Origin: Chitinophaga arvensicola
Lineage (GTDB): Bacteria; Bacteroidota; Bacteroidia; Chitinophagales; Chitinophagaceae
Assembly (NCBI RefSeq): GCF_900110835.1
Contig: NZ_FOJG01000001.1
Coordinates: 3,999,499-4,063,498 of the forward strand
Direction: 5' to 3'
Length of the DNA: 64,000 nucleotides
Made by a program: the position numbers and the translations under genes. The notes under the pieces are model-generated. The model saw nothing but the letters and a program-made list of their open reading frames with translations, was not told the origin of the DNA and did no database searches. Position 1 is the stretch's first letter; each line of letters begins with the position of its first letter. Shown here piece by piece: positions 17,497 to 27,241 of the stretch.

Positions 17497-18342
17497 TTAT
17501 TTTGTGTAAAGCGGACAACGTTTTACCAGGTATTCCATGGTATTCTTATAGGCATCGCCGGTGTTCCAGAACGCTTTTCTGTTCTGGTTGTAGATAACCT
17601 CGCTTTTGTCGTTGTAGATCTTCATATCCATCGTGGTTTCATAGTTCTGCACGCTGGTGGAAGAGGAACTGGCATAGCCGCTGTTCTTTTTATCATCGGA
17701 ATTATCCTTCTTTGTTTTGTCGCTGTAAGTGGTATTGCCATAGCTGGTTTGCGTGGTGCGGTTCTGCGTGATCATGCCATCGATAATAAATTCAACACCC
17801 AGCGTCTGACAGATTTCAGCCATGGTATAATTGAGCATATTGGCCCGGGAGATGCCGGCCTTGGTGAGCGCAACATTTGTTGCCCGTGGGCTCACGATCG
17901 TATATACGCCGGCGTGCTTACTGAGCAGGGCATATAATTCATTCTGTACTTCTTCGCTCATTTCAGGAGATGCTGCCTGTCCGTCTTTTAAAAAAGAGAA
18001 GGGGAGTACTGCTACTTTATTCCGGCGTTCTTCTGCGCTTACCTGAACGGGAGCTGTAGTAGTGGCAGCCGGAGCCGCTGCTACCGGTGCATTGATCGTT
18101 TCCACCCTGCCACTGGCAAAAGTTATTTTCCGGATCTCTGATTTCTTGAGATTATATACCAGCTTTTCACCGGTATACGTAAACCGGACCGTGCTATCAC
18201 TGATTTCAAGTACATCGCCGGTGAGTTCATCGCCGTTCAGCTTCAGAATAACATCATGTTTTTTGGCTGCCTGGCTAAAGGAAGTAAAATAAGCGGATAC
18301 AGCCAGCAATAGGAGTATAACAGATTTAAAAGCGTAACGCAT
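17497..18342 (-). CDS. Secreted protein with CsgG/TolB-like domain, function unknown
   Basis: A 281-residue protein with a signal peptide (to about FSQ, residue 24). Residues 30-85 look like a small beta domain (LKLNGDELTGDVLEISDSTVRFTY), followed by an Ala/Pro/Thr-rich linker, then KVAVLPFSFL and alternating helices and strands through GVEFIIDGMI, the pattern seen in CsgG, LpoB and TolB-N-like domains. After that comes a low-complexity Ser/Asn/Lys/Asp/Tyr-rich insert (about 195-230), then a closing beta region. No firm family assignment. It is monocistronic, between convergent SusD and a divergent barrel protein. Confidence 0.8.
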   Translation of the reverse strand: MRYAFKSVILLLLAVSAYFTSFSQAAKKHDVILKLNGDELTGDVLEISDSTVRFTYTGEKLVYNLKKSEIRKITFASGRVETINAPVAAAPAATTTAPVQVSAEERRNKVAVLPFSFLKDGQAASPEMSEEVQNELYALLSKHAGVYTIVSPRATNVALTKAGISRANMLNYTMAEICQTLGVEFIIDGMITQNRTTQTSYGNTTYSDKTKKDNSDDKKNSGYASSSSTSVQNYETTMDMKIYNDKSEVIYNQNRKAFWNTGDAYKNTMEYLVKRCPLYTK

Positions 18343-18510
18343 AGTGACAGTTGTAAGTTTATTCTAAAATACGCATTTTTGGAAAAAATGGCCAGTCCCG
18401 ATGGAATATATATTTTATTGTTATGCACCTACGGTGATCGCTGCACGAAAAAATCTCCCTGGTAAAATGATCCGGTTTATAGTATTTTAGGCGTTCATTT
18501 ATAGGTAATT

Positions 18511-19545
18511 ATGTCTGTAGCCGCCCTGTTCATCGGTTTATTTGTTGCGCCACCGCTGTTTTCTCCTGATTCGGTTCCGGTGAGAAGCAATGCGCAATGG
18601 GTAGAGAAGATGGATAAACAGGCTACGGTTCGCTTTACGGAAAGCTCCGACGTAGAAAAGCTTTCCGTGCTCACCGGTACCAACAACATTTATCTCAGTC
18701 CCAATGTGGCCAGCGTTAGTCAGCTCAGTTTCTCCTACCGCTTTGTGACAGCCAACATCAATTTTGCGCCCCACTTTATCGGGGGGAATAATGATGATGA
18801 TATCAAAGGGAAAACGACCAGCCATGGTATAGGCTTCAACCTGAACTTTGACCACTGGCAGCAGGAGTTGAGTTATACCCGTGTGAGAGGCTTTTACCTG
18901 GAGAATACGAAAGACTATATGCCTTCCTGGACCGAAGGGATGCCTTACCTGCAATTTCCGCAGCTGGTGTATACCAACTACCGGGGTGTTACCGCCTATA
19001 GCTTTAACCGGAAGTTTTCGGTGAATGCGGTGGTGTCTCAAACAGAAAGGCAACTGAAAAGCGCAGGTAGCTTTATTCCGTTGCTGTCGTACCGGTATTA
19101 TATAACAGACGACCGGTCTCCTGTTATCTCTTCCACGCAGAAGTCCGGCAATTTAGAAATACTGCTGGGAGCCGGGTATCAATATACGTTGGTGTATAAG
19201 CAGATATATCTTTCCCTGGGTGTAACGCCTTCCTATGGTTATATTTTTACAACCCTGACTACCCGGAGCAATACCGGAAATAATACGGTTGCCCATAACA
19301 ATACACCAGCGGTTCGTCTGGATGCCCGTCTCGGGCTTGGATACAATGGCCGTCGTTTTTATGCAGGGGCTTATACGGCTGGATTTGGTACGGCGAGCCA
19401 GCAGAAAAATACCACCGTCATTAATGAAAATAGCCGCGCTATCATAAAAGCATTTGTGGGGTATCGTTTTAAAGCACCGGCATTTCTCACGAAGAAATTC
19501 GACCAGGTAGACTCCCTGTCTTCAAAATTCCTGCCTCATAAATGA
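18511..19545 (+). CDS. DUF4421-like outer membrane beta-barrel protein
   Basis: A 344-residue protein with an N-terminal hydrophobic segment that may be a signal peptide. Many amphipathic strands with aromatic girdles follow (LSFSYRFVTANINFAPHFIGG, HGIGFNLNFDHWQQELSYTR, FYAGAYTAGFG). The arrangement resembles DUF4421 proteins of Bacteroidota, small outer-membrane barrels of unknown role, as far as I can recall the family. It is divergent from the CsgG-like gene at 17497-18342, a possible functional link. No assigned substrate. Confidence 0.75.
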   Translation: MSVAALFIGLFVAPPLFSPDSVPVRSNAQWVEKMDKQATVRFTESSDVEKLSVLTGTNNIYLSPNVASVSQLSFSYRFVTANINFAPHFIGGNNDDDIKGKTTSHGIGFNLNFDHWQQELSYTRVRGFYLENTKDYMPSWTEGMPYLQFPQLVYTNYRGVTAYSFNRKFSVNAVVSQTERQLKSAGSFIPLLSYRYYITDDRSPVISSTQKSGNLEILLGAGYQYTLVYKQIYLSLGVTPSYGYIFTTLTTRSNTGNNTVAHNNTPAVRLDARLGLGYNGRRFYAGAYTAGFGTASQQKNTTVINENSRAIIKAFVGYRFKAPAFLTKKFDQVDSLSSKFLPHK

Positions 19546-19548
19546 GGG

Positions 19549-19563
19549 GCCTTTACCAAAGGC
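19549..19563 (+). terminator. Weak hairpin after the DUF4421-like gene
   Basis: GCCTTT (19549-19554) and AAAGGC (19558-19563) make a 6-bp stem with a 3-base loop four bases past the stop codon, with a T-run starting about 8 bases later. Plausible but weak terminator. Confidence 0.35.
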
Positions 19564-19708
19564 ACTGATATTTTTCTGTACTTCACACATGCTATTTGAA
19601 TGATTTTTGATCAATTCATAATTTTTTTTTACATTACTTCTGTATTTCCAACGTTTTTAGCCAACCAATGAAAAAACCAAAATCAGTTTTGTTGTAAAAG
19701 ATCCACGC

Positions 19709-20320
19709 ATGCCTGCAATGATAGACGTAAGGTTTGATGAAGCTGCTTTATGGAAGCGATTTAAATCCGGTGATCCAACCGCTTTTACACTGATTTACCG
19801 CGAGTATACGGTACACCTGTTTCAATATGGTTTCCGGTTTTGTACAGACCAGGAGAAATTGAAGGACATGATCCAGGATCTCTTTATTGAGATGTGGAAC
19901 AGCCGTAATACGATTGCCGACGATGTGGCTATCCGTTTTTACCTGTGTCGCAGCCTGAAGTATAAACTGATCCGCGCCAACTACCAGTACCGGTCTGCCT
20001 CCGGTAAACAGGATAAATACCTGCATGATGTGCAACAGCCCGAAACGAATGTGGAAGACCGCATTATAGACTCGGAAATCAGCGACTCCCGCAGCGTTTT
20101 GCTCGACAACGCCATCAAAAAACTCTCCCGGCGCCAGCAGGAAATTATTACGCTCCGCTTTTATATGGGCTTTACCAATGCCCAGATCGCTGAAATGATG
20201 CACATGAAGTACCAGTCGGTCAGCAACTTATTGTACAGTGCCCTGGGCCGTATCAAGGAAACGCTGGAAACCACCCCCTTCTCCCGTCGTTTGCTGGAAA
20301 CATTCTATCTTTTTTTCTGA
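19709..20320 (+). CDS. ECF-type RNA polymerase sigma-70 factor
   Basis: A 203-residue extracytoplasmic-function sigma factor. Region 2 (about 25-95: LIYREYTVHLFQYGFRFC, then DMIQDLFIEMW) and region 4 (about 135-190: LSRRQQEIITLRFYMGFTNAQIAEMM followed by QSVSNLLYSALGRIKE) are both present. It precedes a FecR-like anti-sigma gene and a SusC with an STN domain, the standard trans-envelope signalling cassette in which ligand binding at the SusC releases the sigma factor. Confidence 0.93.
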   Translation: MPAMIDVRFDEAALWKRFKSGDPTAFTLIYREYTVHLFQYGFRFCTDQEKLKDMIQDLFIEMWNSRNTIADDVAIRFYLCRSLKYKLIRANYQYRSASGKQDKYLHDVQQPETNVEDRIIDSEISDSRSVLLDNAIKKLSRRQQEIITLRFYMGFTNAQIAEMMHMKYQSVSNLLYSALGRIKETLETTPFSRRLLETFYLFF

Positions 20321-20448
20321 CCCATTCCCTTTATGGCAGCGCATTTCCGCGCAAGGTTAAAAAAACTTTAATTTTTTTGAGTATAAAATGAAAGCTTTTG
20401 TCACTTGTGATAAGAGGGCAGTTGTTTGCCTCCTAAATAAATTGTTGC

Positions 20449-21531
20449 ATGAAGCATTTTGGAGAGGATACCTGGGATTTTATCAGGGACGACCGCTTTA
20501 TTCAATGGGTGTTGTTTCCCGATGCTGAAAATAATACCTGGTGGGAACAATGGATGGCAGCGCATCCGGAGCAGATCCCTGTGCTGGAAAAAGCCCGGGG
20601 CATGGTCCTCATGTTGCATGAAAGCACACCACCCGCTCCGGTAAATGATCAACTGTTGGAGGAAGTATATGCTGCCCTGGACCAGGAAGTAGCAAAGCAA
20701 CAGGAAACGGAATTGCCGGTTGCAGCCAGTGTAAAACGGTTATCGCCCTACCGGTGGTGGTGGGCAGCGGCTGCCATATTGGGAGGTATCGTCCTGGTAT
20801 CCATCTACCTGAAAAAAGAAAACAAAACACCGATAGCCGGTCAGTTGAAAAGTCATACAGAAGACCAGCAGCTGATCCGTGTAAACAACACCGGCGAAAA
20901 CCAGGTAGCCTGGCTCACAGATGGCTCCTCGGTAGTGCTGAAAGCAGGAGCATCAATCAAACATGATGCTTTTTTACAACATTCGCAGCGGGAAGTATAC
21001 CTCAAGGGAGATGCCTTTTTTGATATTGCCAAAGATGCCGCCAGACCTTTTGTCGTGTATACGCCTAAAGTGGGCATCCGCGTACTGGGTACCAGTTTTA
21101 GCGTATCGGAGGTAAATGGTACATTGACGGTTACCGTGAAAACAGGAAAGATAGCGGTCTATAACCTGGCCGATAAAAAACAACAGTCCTATATCGTTAC
21201 ACCCAATCATCAGATCCATTTTAATGCACTCACGGCCGTTTTTGTACCGGATTCGCTGGATCGCCGTCACATGGAAGAGTTGCAGCCAGTTGTTACGCCG
21301 CCGGCTTTTGCCTACGACAATACACCGGTGATCAGCATTTTCAAGGCGCTTGAATCAGCTTACAGCATTAAGATCAATGCGAGTGAAGACGTGTTTGCAA
21401 AATGCATGATCACCACCAACATCACCAATGAAACGTTTGAAAATAAACTGAAAATAATCTGCGCGGCTATCAACGCCAGCTATACCATCAGCAAGGGGCA
21501 GGTATATATTACCGGGAAGCCCTGTAGTTAA
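20449..21531 (+). CDS. FecR family anti-sigma factor
   Basis: A 360-residue single-pass inner-membrane protein: cytoplasmic N-terminus (about 1-100), one transmembrane segment (about 101-118, WWWAAAAILGGIVLVSIYL), then the periplasmic FecR domain with AWLTDGSSVVLKAGASIKH and VRVLGTSFSV-like stretches, and a C-terminal STN-like DUF4974 region (VISIFKALESAYSIKI). It would hold the sigma factor of 19709-20320 until the SusC at 21716 signals. Confidence 0.94.
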   Translation: MKHFGEDTWDFIRDDRFIQWVLFPDAENNTWWEQWMAAHPEQIPVLEKARGMVLMLHESTPPAPVNDQLLEEVYAALDQEVAKQQETELPVAASVKRLSPYRWWWAAAAILGGIVLVSIYLKKENKTPIAGQLKSHTEDQQLIRVNNTGENQVAWLTDGSSVVLKAGASIKHDAFLQHSQREVYLKGDAFFDIAKDAARPFVVYTPKVGIRVLGTSFSVSEVNGTLTVTVKTGKIAVYNLADKKQQSYIVTPNHQIHFNALTAVFVPDSLDRRHMEELQPVVTPPAFAYDNTPVISIFKALESAYSIKINASEDVFAKCMITTNITNETFENKLKIICAAINASYTISKGQVYITGKPCS

Positions 21532-21715
21532 AAGTATTATTCACTTGTAATTCCGCTAAAATGCTCCCTATGTTTACTTGATGTCATCAACCAAAAAAGT
21601 GGCGATGCGCTAACACCGCCACCTGTAATTTTTTCCTGTAAGGTCTGGACAACTGATACAGGAAATGATTTGTCGTACTAATCGCTTTATTAATCACAAC
21701 AAAACACTTGAAGTT

Positions 21716-24700
21716 ATGCACAAATTTGCAAACTCCAACAGGACTGTCATATTTTTTATGAGGGTTGCACTACTACAAATAGGTCTTTTGTTTTGCCTGA
21801 TCACCTGTACCTTTGCTAAAAATGCGCACGGACAGGAAGTATTAAGCAAAAAGGTGTCATTAAACATGCCGCCCAGCGACCTGCGTATTATCCTCAGAAC
21901 TATTACAGAAAAAACAGCTGTTAATTTTACCTACAATAACAGCACCCTTCCCGCAAAACAACGCGTGGCCGTATCTGCCCGCGAAGAACAACTCGGCGAT
22001 GTACTGGAACGTTTACTCAATCCTTTTCATATCACTTTCGAAGTGATCAATGAACAGATTGTATTAAAGAAAGATAAAAGCAATGAGGCCACTATGAATA
22101 TAGAAGGTCTCAATACGCTGTTCCAGAAAATAGGCGGAGTGGTGAGATCCAATACCGGAGAGGTATTGCCAGGTGTGAATGTAATGATAGCAGGTACCAA
22201 TAAAGGTACCGTTACTAACGTAGACGGACACTTTGAACTGGATGCCAAAGCAGGAGATGTGCTGATCTTTTCCTCTATCGGTTTTGCACAGCAACGTGTT
22301 ACCGTAGGCGCCAATTCGGCGCTGAATATCGTGATGGCTTCCTCTGCCACCTCACTGGATGCAGTAGCGATTACCGCACTGGGTATCAAAAGAAATGTAC
22401 GTACCCTGGGCTATTCGCAGGAAGAAGTGAAAGGGGGAGAGGTGGCCCGGTCCAATGCACCCAATATTGTGAATGCACTGGCCGGTAAAATGGCAGGCGT
22501 AAATGTAACCAGTCCCAATGGTGTAGACGGTGGTACCACCCGCATCGTGATTGGCGGCAATAATACCATCCAGGGCGATAACCAGCCCCTCATCATCGTA
22601 GATGGTATGCCGATGGCCAACGACCTGGCACAGCCCTACAACGTACGTACGGCTCCTACCGGTAGCGCCATGTATGCAGGGAACAATGCGGATGCTTCCA
22701 ATACCAGTTCCCCAAAAGATTTTGGTAGTCCCATCAACATGATCAACCCGGAAGATATTGAAACCATCAGTGTGCTGAAAGGCCCCACTGCTGCCGCTTT
22801 GTATGGTGGTAAAGGTGCCAACGGTGTTATCCTGATCACTACCAAGAAAGGTGCGAAGCGCAGTGGCTTAGGCGTAGATTATACCTATGGATTTAAAACA
22901 ATTGATCCATACCGCTTTCTCGAATTACAGAACGAATACGGCGCAGGGGGCATGGTATCATTGGATGCACCGCAATACCTGGAAGACGGCAACGGCAATC
23001 CGAAGCTCACAGAAAACTGGAACGGGATGTACGTGGATCCTAAAACAGGTTCCGGTCCTTATGGCGTAAATACCTACAACCAGGTAGGATGGCCCGGATC
23101 CGGCGTTTCCTGGGGGCCTAAAATGGATGGTAAAATGATTACCTGGTGGGATGGTACCCAACAGGCAGACGTACCACAACCGGATAATATTAAACTGCTG
23201 TTCCGCAATGGTACACAGTCATCACACAACGTATCGCTGGCAGGTGGCAACGAATGGGGTTCTATCCGTGCTTCCTTCTCCCGCCTCGATAATACCGCAG
23301 TGCTGCCTAACAGCGGCTACTACCGCAATACTTTCAACCTGGGCGCCAACATGAAACTCACCCAAAGAGTAAATGTGCAGCTCACTACTTCCTATATCGT
23401 AAACCAGTATCATAACCCGCCACAACTGGGTAATGATGATGGCAACTCCTGGATGAAACGCCTGGTATACAACGCCGGCAGAAACTATCGCGGAGAAGAT
23501 ATCGGCATCTATAAAAACGAAGATGGTTCCCAGAACACACTGACCAATTTTCCCTGGGTAGGAAACGGTGGTGCTACTGTCTGGAATATCTACGAAAACA
23601 ACACGAATCAGAACAGAAGGAAATTGCTGGCAGGCGTGCAGTTGAACTACGAAGCAACGGACTTCCTGGATTTCATTTTCCGTGGCGGACTGGATAACAA
23701 CACCAACGAAATGATCACCAAAAATACGCCTACCGATGCCATTGGTATCAAAGGGTATTATGGTCATGGTACGGAACGCGACAATGCTTCCAACATGGAT
23801 TTCATCGGAACATTGCATAAAGATAAAATACTGGGCGGCGATATCAACGCCAAGCTCTCTGTTGGTGGAACCATCTACCAGCGCGAGATGTATGGCATGT
23901 TTAACTACAATGACAACTGGGCCATGCCGGATGTATACTCTCTGAACAGCGGTACTTACCTCGGTAACCCGCATCCGGTAACAGAGAGCCAGTTACGTAA
24001 ACGCATGAACTCCGTTTACAGCTTCATCAACCTGTCGTATAAGAATTACCTGTACCTGGATATTACAGGTCGCAACGACTGGTCTTCCGCATTACCTAAA
24101 GGTCAATGGTCTTACTTCTTTCCCTCATTTGCCGGTAGCTTTGTATTCTCCGATCTGCTGAAAACAGATCCGTCCATCCTGAGTTTTGGTAAGGTGAGAG
24201 TTGCCTGGGCACAGGCCGCAGTAGATCCTGCGCCTTTCCAGATCAACTATAACTATTCTACGGTCACTTTTGCCGGACAGGCCGCCACCATGCTGCCCAA
24301 TACTTTGCCGGCGCTGAACTTCAAACCAGCGATCAACAGCACCACCGATTTCGGTGTGGTATTAGGTTTTCTTAACAACCGCCTGAATGCAGATTTCAGG
24401 TATTACAAAGGAAAATCAAGAAACCAGATCCTCAGTTCTCCGTTGCCCCTCAGCTCTGGTGTAAGCAGTATTGTGGTGAACACAGGTGTACTGGAAAACT
24501 CCGGTATAGAATTGATCCTGCGTGCGAAAATAATTGATCAGAAGAGCTTTGGATGGGATGTATCCCTCAACCTGGCGCACAGCAACAACAAGCTGTTGTC
24601 TTTATCTGACGGAACAGACCGCGTAGATATGGCCAGTGCCTGGAATGATGGTGGCGCACACGGTCCGGTGATTTCCGCGAGAGTGGGCGACCAGTTCGGT

Positions 24701-25450
24701 ACCATCTACGGATATGATTATGTATATGACAAAACCACGCATCTGCCATTGATGGTGCAGAACCCTTATGGCAAGCCGGAAATGAACGGAACCATGTACC
24801 AGGCCACCGATGGTTTGGTCCCCCTGGGCAACGCTACCCCTAAACTGACAGGTGGTATTACCAATACGTTCTCCTTTAAAGGCGGTATTTCCGTGAGCAC
24901 ACTGGTAGATGCCAAAATTGGCGGCGACATCTGGTCCGGTACCTATGCTACCATCATGCAACAGGGACAGGCAAGAGAAACGCTGAAAGAAAGAGATGGC
25001 GGCGGATTGCCGTATACTACTCCTGATGGTACCAAAACCAACTGGGGCGTAGTATTACCCGGCGTATTCCCCGATGGTAAGGTGAATGATAATGTAGTGC
25101 ATTACTATTATAAATACATGCCTTATGGTGTGTGGAGCAGTACCGATCTCGGATCTGGTGTGAAAGGAAGCGACTGGATTAACCGTAATTCCGTGATGAA
25201 GAATACCTGGGTGAAAATGAGAGAAATATCTATCAACTACCAGGTACCGCAAAGCTTTATCAAGAGAACCAAAGTATTCCAGGCAGCGTCCTTATCGCTC
25301 GTAGGCAGAGACCTCTTTTACCTCTATACTTCCCTGCCGGACCATATCAATCCGGAAGGTGTGAATGGTGCGGGTAATGCGCAGGGCCTGGAGTTTATGT
25401 CGATGCCAAGCTTCCGCTCATTAGGTTTCCAGGTTAGGGTTTCTTTCTAA
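21716..25450 (+). CDS. SusC/RagA family TonB-linked outer membrane protein with STN signalling domain
   Basis: A 1244-residue importer. I prefer the ATG at 21716 (MHKFANSNRTVIFFMRVALL) because it places the signal peptide normally; the frame opens at 21665. An STN domain (about 50-115, LRIILRTITEKTAVNFTYNN) precedes CarboxypepD_reg (about 128-210), plug and barrel. The STN domain is what contacts FecR in this family, matching the sigma/FecR genes upstream. The barrel is larger than that of the 12787 receptor and the C-terminus is FQVRVSF. Ligand unknown. Confidence 0.95.
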   Translation: MHKFANSNRTVIFFMRVALLQIGLLFCLITCTFAKNAHGQEVLSKKVSLNMPPSDLRIILRTITEKTAVNFTYNNSTLPAKQRVAVSAREEQLGDVLERLLNPFHITFEVINEQIVLKKDKSNEATMNIEGLNTLFQKIGGVVRSNTGEVLPGVNVMIAGTNKGTVTNVDGHFELDAKAGDVLIFSSIGFAQQRVTVGANSALNIVMASSATSLDAVAITALGIKRNVRTLGYSQEEVKGGEVARSNAPNIVNALAGKMAGVNVTSPNGVDGGTTRIVIGGNNTIQGDNQPLIIVDGMPMANDLAQPYNVRTAPTGSAMYAGNNADASNTSSPKDFGSPINMINPEDIETISVLKGPTAAALYGGKGANGVILITTKKGAKRSGLGVDYTYGFKTIDPYRFLELQNEYGAGGMVSLDAPQYLEDGNGNPKLTENWNGMYVDPKTGSGPYGVNTYNQVGWPGSGVSWGPKMDGKMITWWDGTQQADVPQPDNIKLLFRNGTQSSHNVSLAGGNEWGSIRASFSRLDNTAVLPNSGYYRNTFNLGANMKLTQRVNVQLTTSYIVNQYHNPPQLGNDDGNSWMKRLVYNAGRNYRGEDIGIYKNEDGSQNTLTNFPWVGNGGATVWNIYENNTNQNRRKLLAGVQLNYEATDFLDFIFRGGLDNNTNEMITKNTPTDAIGIKGYYGHGTERDNASNMDFIGTLHKDKILGGDINAKLSVGGTIYQREMYGMFNYNDNWAMPDVYSLNSGTYLGNPHPVTESQLRKRMNSVYSFINLSYKNYLYLDITGRNDWSSALPKGQWSYFFPSFAGSFVFSDLLKTDPSILSFGKVRVAWAQAAVDPAPFQINYNYSTVTFAGQAATMLPNTLPALNFKPAINSTTDFGVVLGFLNNRLNADFRYYKGKSRNQILSSPLPLSSGVSSIVVNTGVLENSGIELILRAKIIDQKSFGWDVSLNLAHSNNKLLSLSDGTDRVDMASAWNDGGAHGPVISARVGDQFGTIYGYDYVYDKTTHLPLMVQNPYGKPEMNGTMYQATDGLVPLGNATPKLTGGITNTFSFKGGISVSTLVDAKIGGDIWSGTYATIMQQGQARETLKERDGGGLPYTTPDGTKTNWGVVLPGVFPDGKVNDNVVHYYYKYMPYGVWSSTDLGSGVKGSDWINRNSVMKNTWVKMREISINYQVPQSFIKRTKVFQAASLSLVGRDLFYLYTSLPDHINPEGVNGAGNAQGLEFMSMPSFRSLGFQVRVSF

Positions 25451-25486
25451 AAGAACAGATCTACTCACCGATTAAAATGTGCAAAC

Positions 25487-27088
25487 ATGAACAAAGCAAA
25501 TAAAATATTTCTCTATATAGCCGGTGTGGCCATGACGTTCGGGGCCTGTACCAAAGATTTCCAGGATATCAATACAACGCCGGGATTACCTACCAGCACC
25601 ACTATACCACCAATGGTAAATGGCGTAATCAGTACCCTGTTCCTGAAAGGACAGGAGCAGGCGGCTATCCATAATGAGTATTATTACCCGGTAACCCAGT
25701 TGGCCGGTATCAGCGGTAACTCCGGTTACCTGGTGCAGAATGGCGCACTGGATATCTGGACCGATTATTATGCCACGCTGCAGAACCTCAACCAGATCCA
25801 GGATAAGATCGATGCTTACACCGGTGATAAAGCAGAAATGGATAACATACAAGGCATCACCTACATTTTAAGGGCATATAAAACACTCCGTATTACCGAT
25901 CAGTTCGGGGATATGCCCTATTCAAAAGCAGGGCATGCCTATGCCAATAACGCGGCTGATTTCCGACCCGTGTATGATTCACAGGAAAGCATCTACAAGA
26001 GTATCCTGCCACAGTTAAAATGGGCATCTGAGCATTTAACCACTGCGGCTAATACACCGGGAGGAAAGCCATATGTTTCCCTCGGTTCTTCAGAGACGCT
26101 CTTTAATAATAACATCGCCATGTGGCAGAAATTTGCCAACTCCCTGTTGTTGCGTTATGCCATGCAGATAGTGGAAAAAGATCCTGCTACAGCTACACCT
26201 TTTATCCAGTATGTATTAGGTGGTGTTCCTGTAATAGGAGAAGGCGAAGATGCCGGTATGTGGCCGGCGAAGCTGAACAATTATATCCTGAACGACAGCC
26301 GTTTCTGGTCTTTCACTTCCCACAAGTTTGTGCGCATGAGCACTACCTGCTGGAATATGATGGCGGATGGTACCGATGCGTCGAAGATCTTTGATCCACG
26401 CGTTGTACTGTTCTTTGAAACCAACCAGGCCGGTAAATGGGCGCCATTGCAGCCGGGAAGCACGGTGAGCGACAACACCAATCCCTACCAGGATAAAAGA
26501 GACGCAGATTTTGCCAATAAAGACAATTGTGTATTCTCTCCCTTCAATTACCTGATAGTGAGAGATCTCTATTATCAACCGGAATTGTTTTTTACCGCTG
26601 CGGAAGTACACTTCCTGAAAGCAGAGGCTTATGCCCGTGGAATTGGCGTGGGTAAAAACATGGCTACTGCCGAAACGGAATACACAGCGGGTATCACCTC
26701 CGCAGTTAACTTCTGGTATTTTATTGCACACAATACCAATGTAACAAACGACAACTGGTCTGCCGTAGCACCGCCAAGTCCTACCAATACACAGATGGCG
26801 GCCTTCCTCGCTAATCCGAAAGTAGCTTTTACCGGTACTGACGATCAGAAACTGGATAAGATCTATGCGCAGGAATGGTTATCATTTTTCCGTCAGCCAT
26901 GGCTTGCCTATAACTTATGGAGAAGAACCGGCCGCACCCCGCGTGATGGCAATCCGGCTACCTACGTGAACTTTAACCGGTTACAGTATCCACAGCAGGA
27001 ATCAATTAACAACACAACAAACTATAACGCACAGGCCGATCGCATGGGTGGTAATTCCACTACTGTGAAGGTTTGGTGGATGAAATAG
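25487..27088 (+). CDS. SusD/RagB family lipoprotein (SusD-like_2 type)
   Basis: A 533-residue lipoprotein with lipobox Cys in TFGACTKDFQDINTTPG, the opening typical of the second SusD subfamily. Helical repeat region carries TYILRAYKTLRITDQFGDMPYSKAG, and the C-terminus has IYAQEWLSFFRQPWLAYNLWRRTGRTP. It pairs with the SusC gene 36 bases upstream. No hydrolase, peptidase or transporter gene follows, so the ligand class is open. A terminator follows at 27112-27142. Confidence 0.93.
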   Translation: MNKANKIFLYIAGVAMTFGACTKDFQDINTTPGLPTSTTIPPMVNGVISTLFLKGQEQAAIHNEYYYPVTQLAGISGNSGYLVQNGALDIWTDYYATLQNLNQIQDKIDAYTGDKAEMDNIQGITYILRAYKTLRITDQFGDMPYSKAGHAYANNAADFRPVYDSQESIYKSILPQLKWASEHLTTAANTPGGKPYVSLGSSETLFNNNIAMWQKFANSLLLRYAMQIVEKDPATATPFIQYVLGGVPVIGEGEDAGMWPAKLNNYILNDSRFWSFTSHKFVRMSTTCWNMMADGTDASKIFDPRVVLFFETNQAGKWAPLQPGSTVSDNTNPYQDKRDADFANKDNCVFSPFNYLIVRDLYYQPELFFTAAEVHFLKAEAYARGIGVGKNMATAETEYTAGITSAVNFWYFIAHNTNVTNDNWSAVAPPSPTNTQMAAFLANPKVAFTGTDDQKLDKIYAQEWLSFFRQPWLAYNLWRRTGRTPRDGNPATYVNFNRLQYPQQESINNTTNYNAQADRMGGNSTTVKVWWMK

Positions 27089-27111
27089 GATAGTGAAGGA
27101 TGATAAATGGC

Positions 27112-27142
27112 AAAACCGGAGAGGCGTGTCCTTTCCGGTTTT
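27112..27142 (+). terminator. Intrinsic terminator after the SusD gene
   Basis: AAAACCGGAGAGG (27112-27124) pairs with CCTTTCCGGTTTT (27130-27142) across a 5-base loop with one G-T pair, followed by TTTATT. It lies 24 bases after the SusD stop and closes the sigma/FecR/SusC/SusD unit. Confidence 0.8.
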
Positions 27143-27241
27143 TTATTGGGATGGATACAAGATAAAATAACCATTATTGCCCGTTACAAGTGTCCGGAAA
27201 TAAATTATTTTAGTGACCATTCACCCATTAATATCCCGTAA

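Noticed and set aside
21599..21622. Hairpin GTGGCG/CGCCAC between FecR and SusC as terminator
   Set aside because: Only six base pairs with a 12-base loop; too weak to list as a feature, although a T-run follows.
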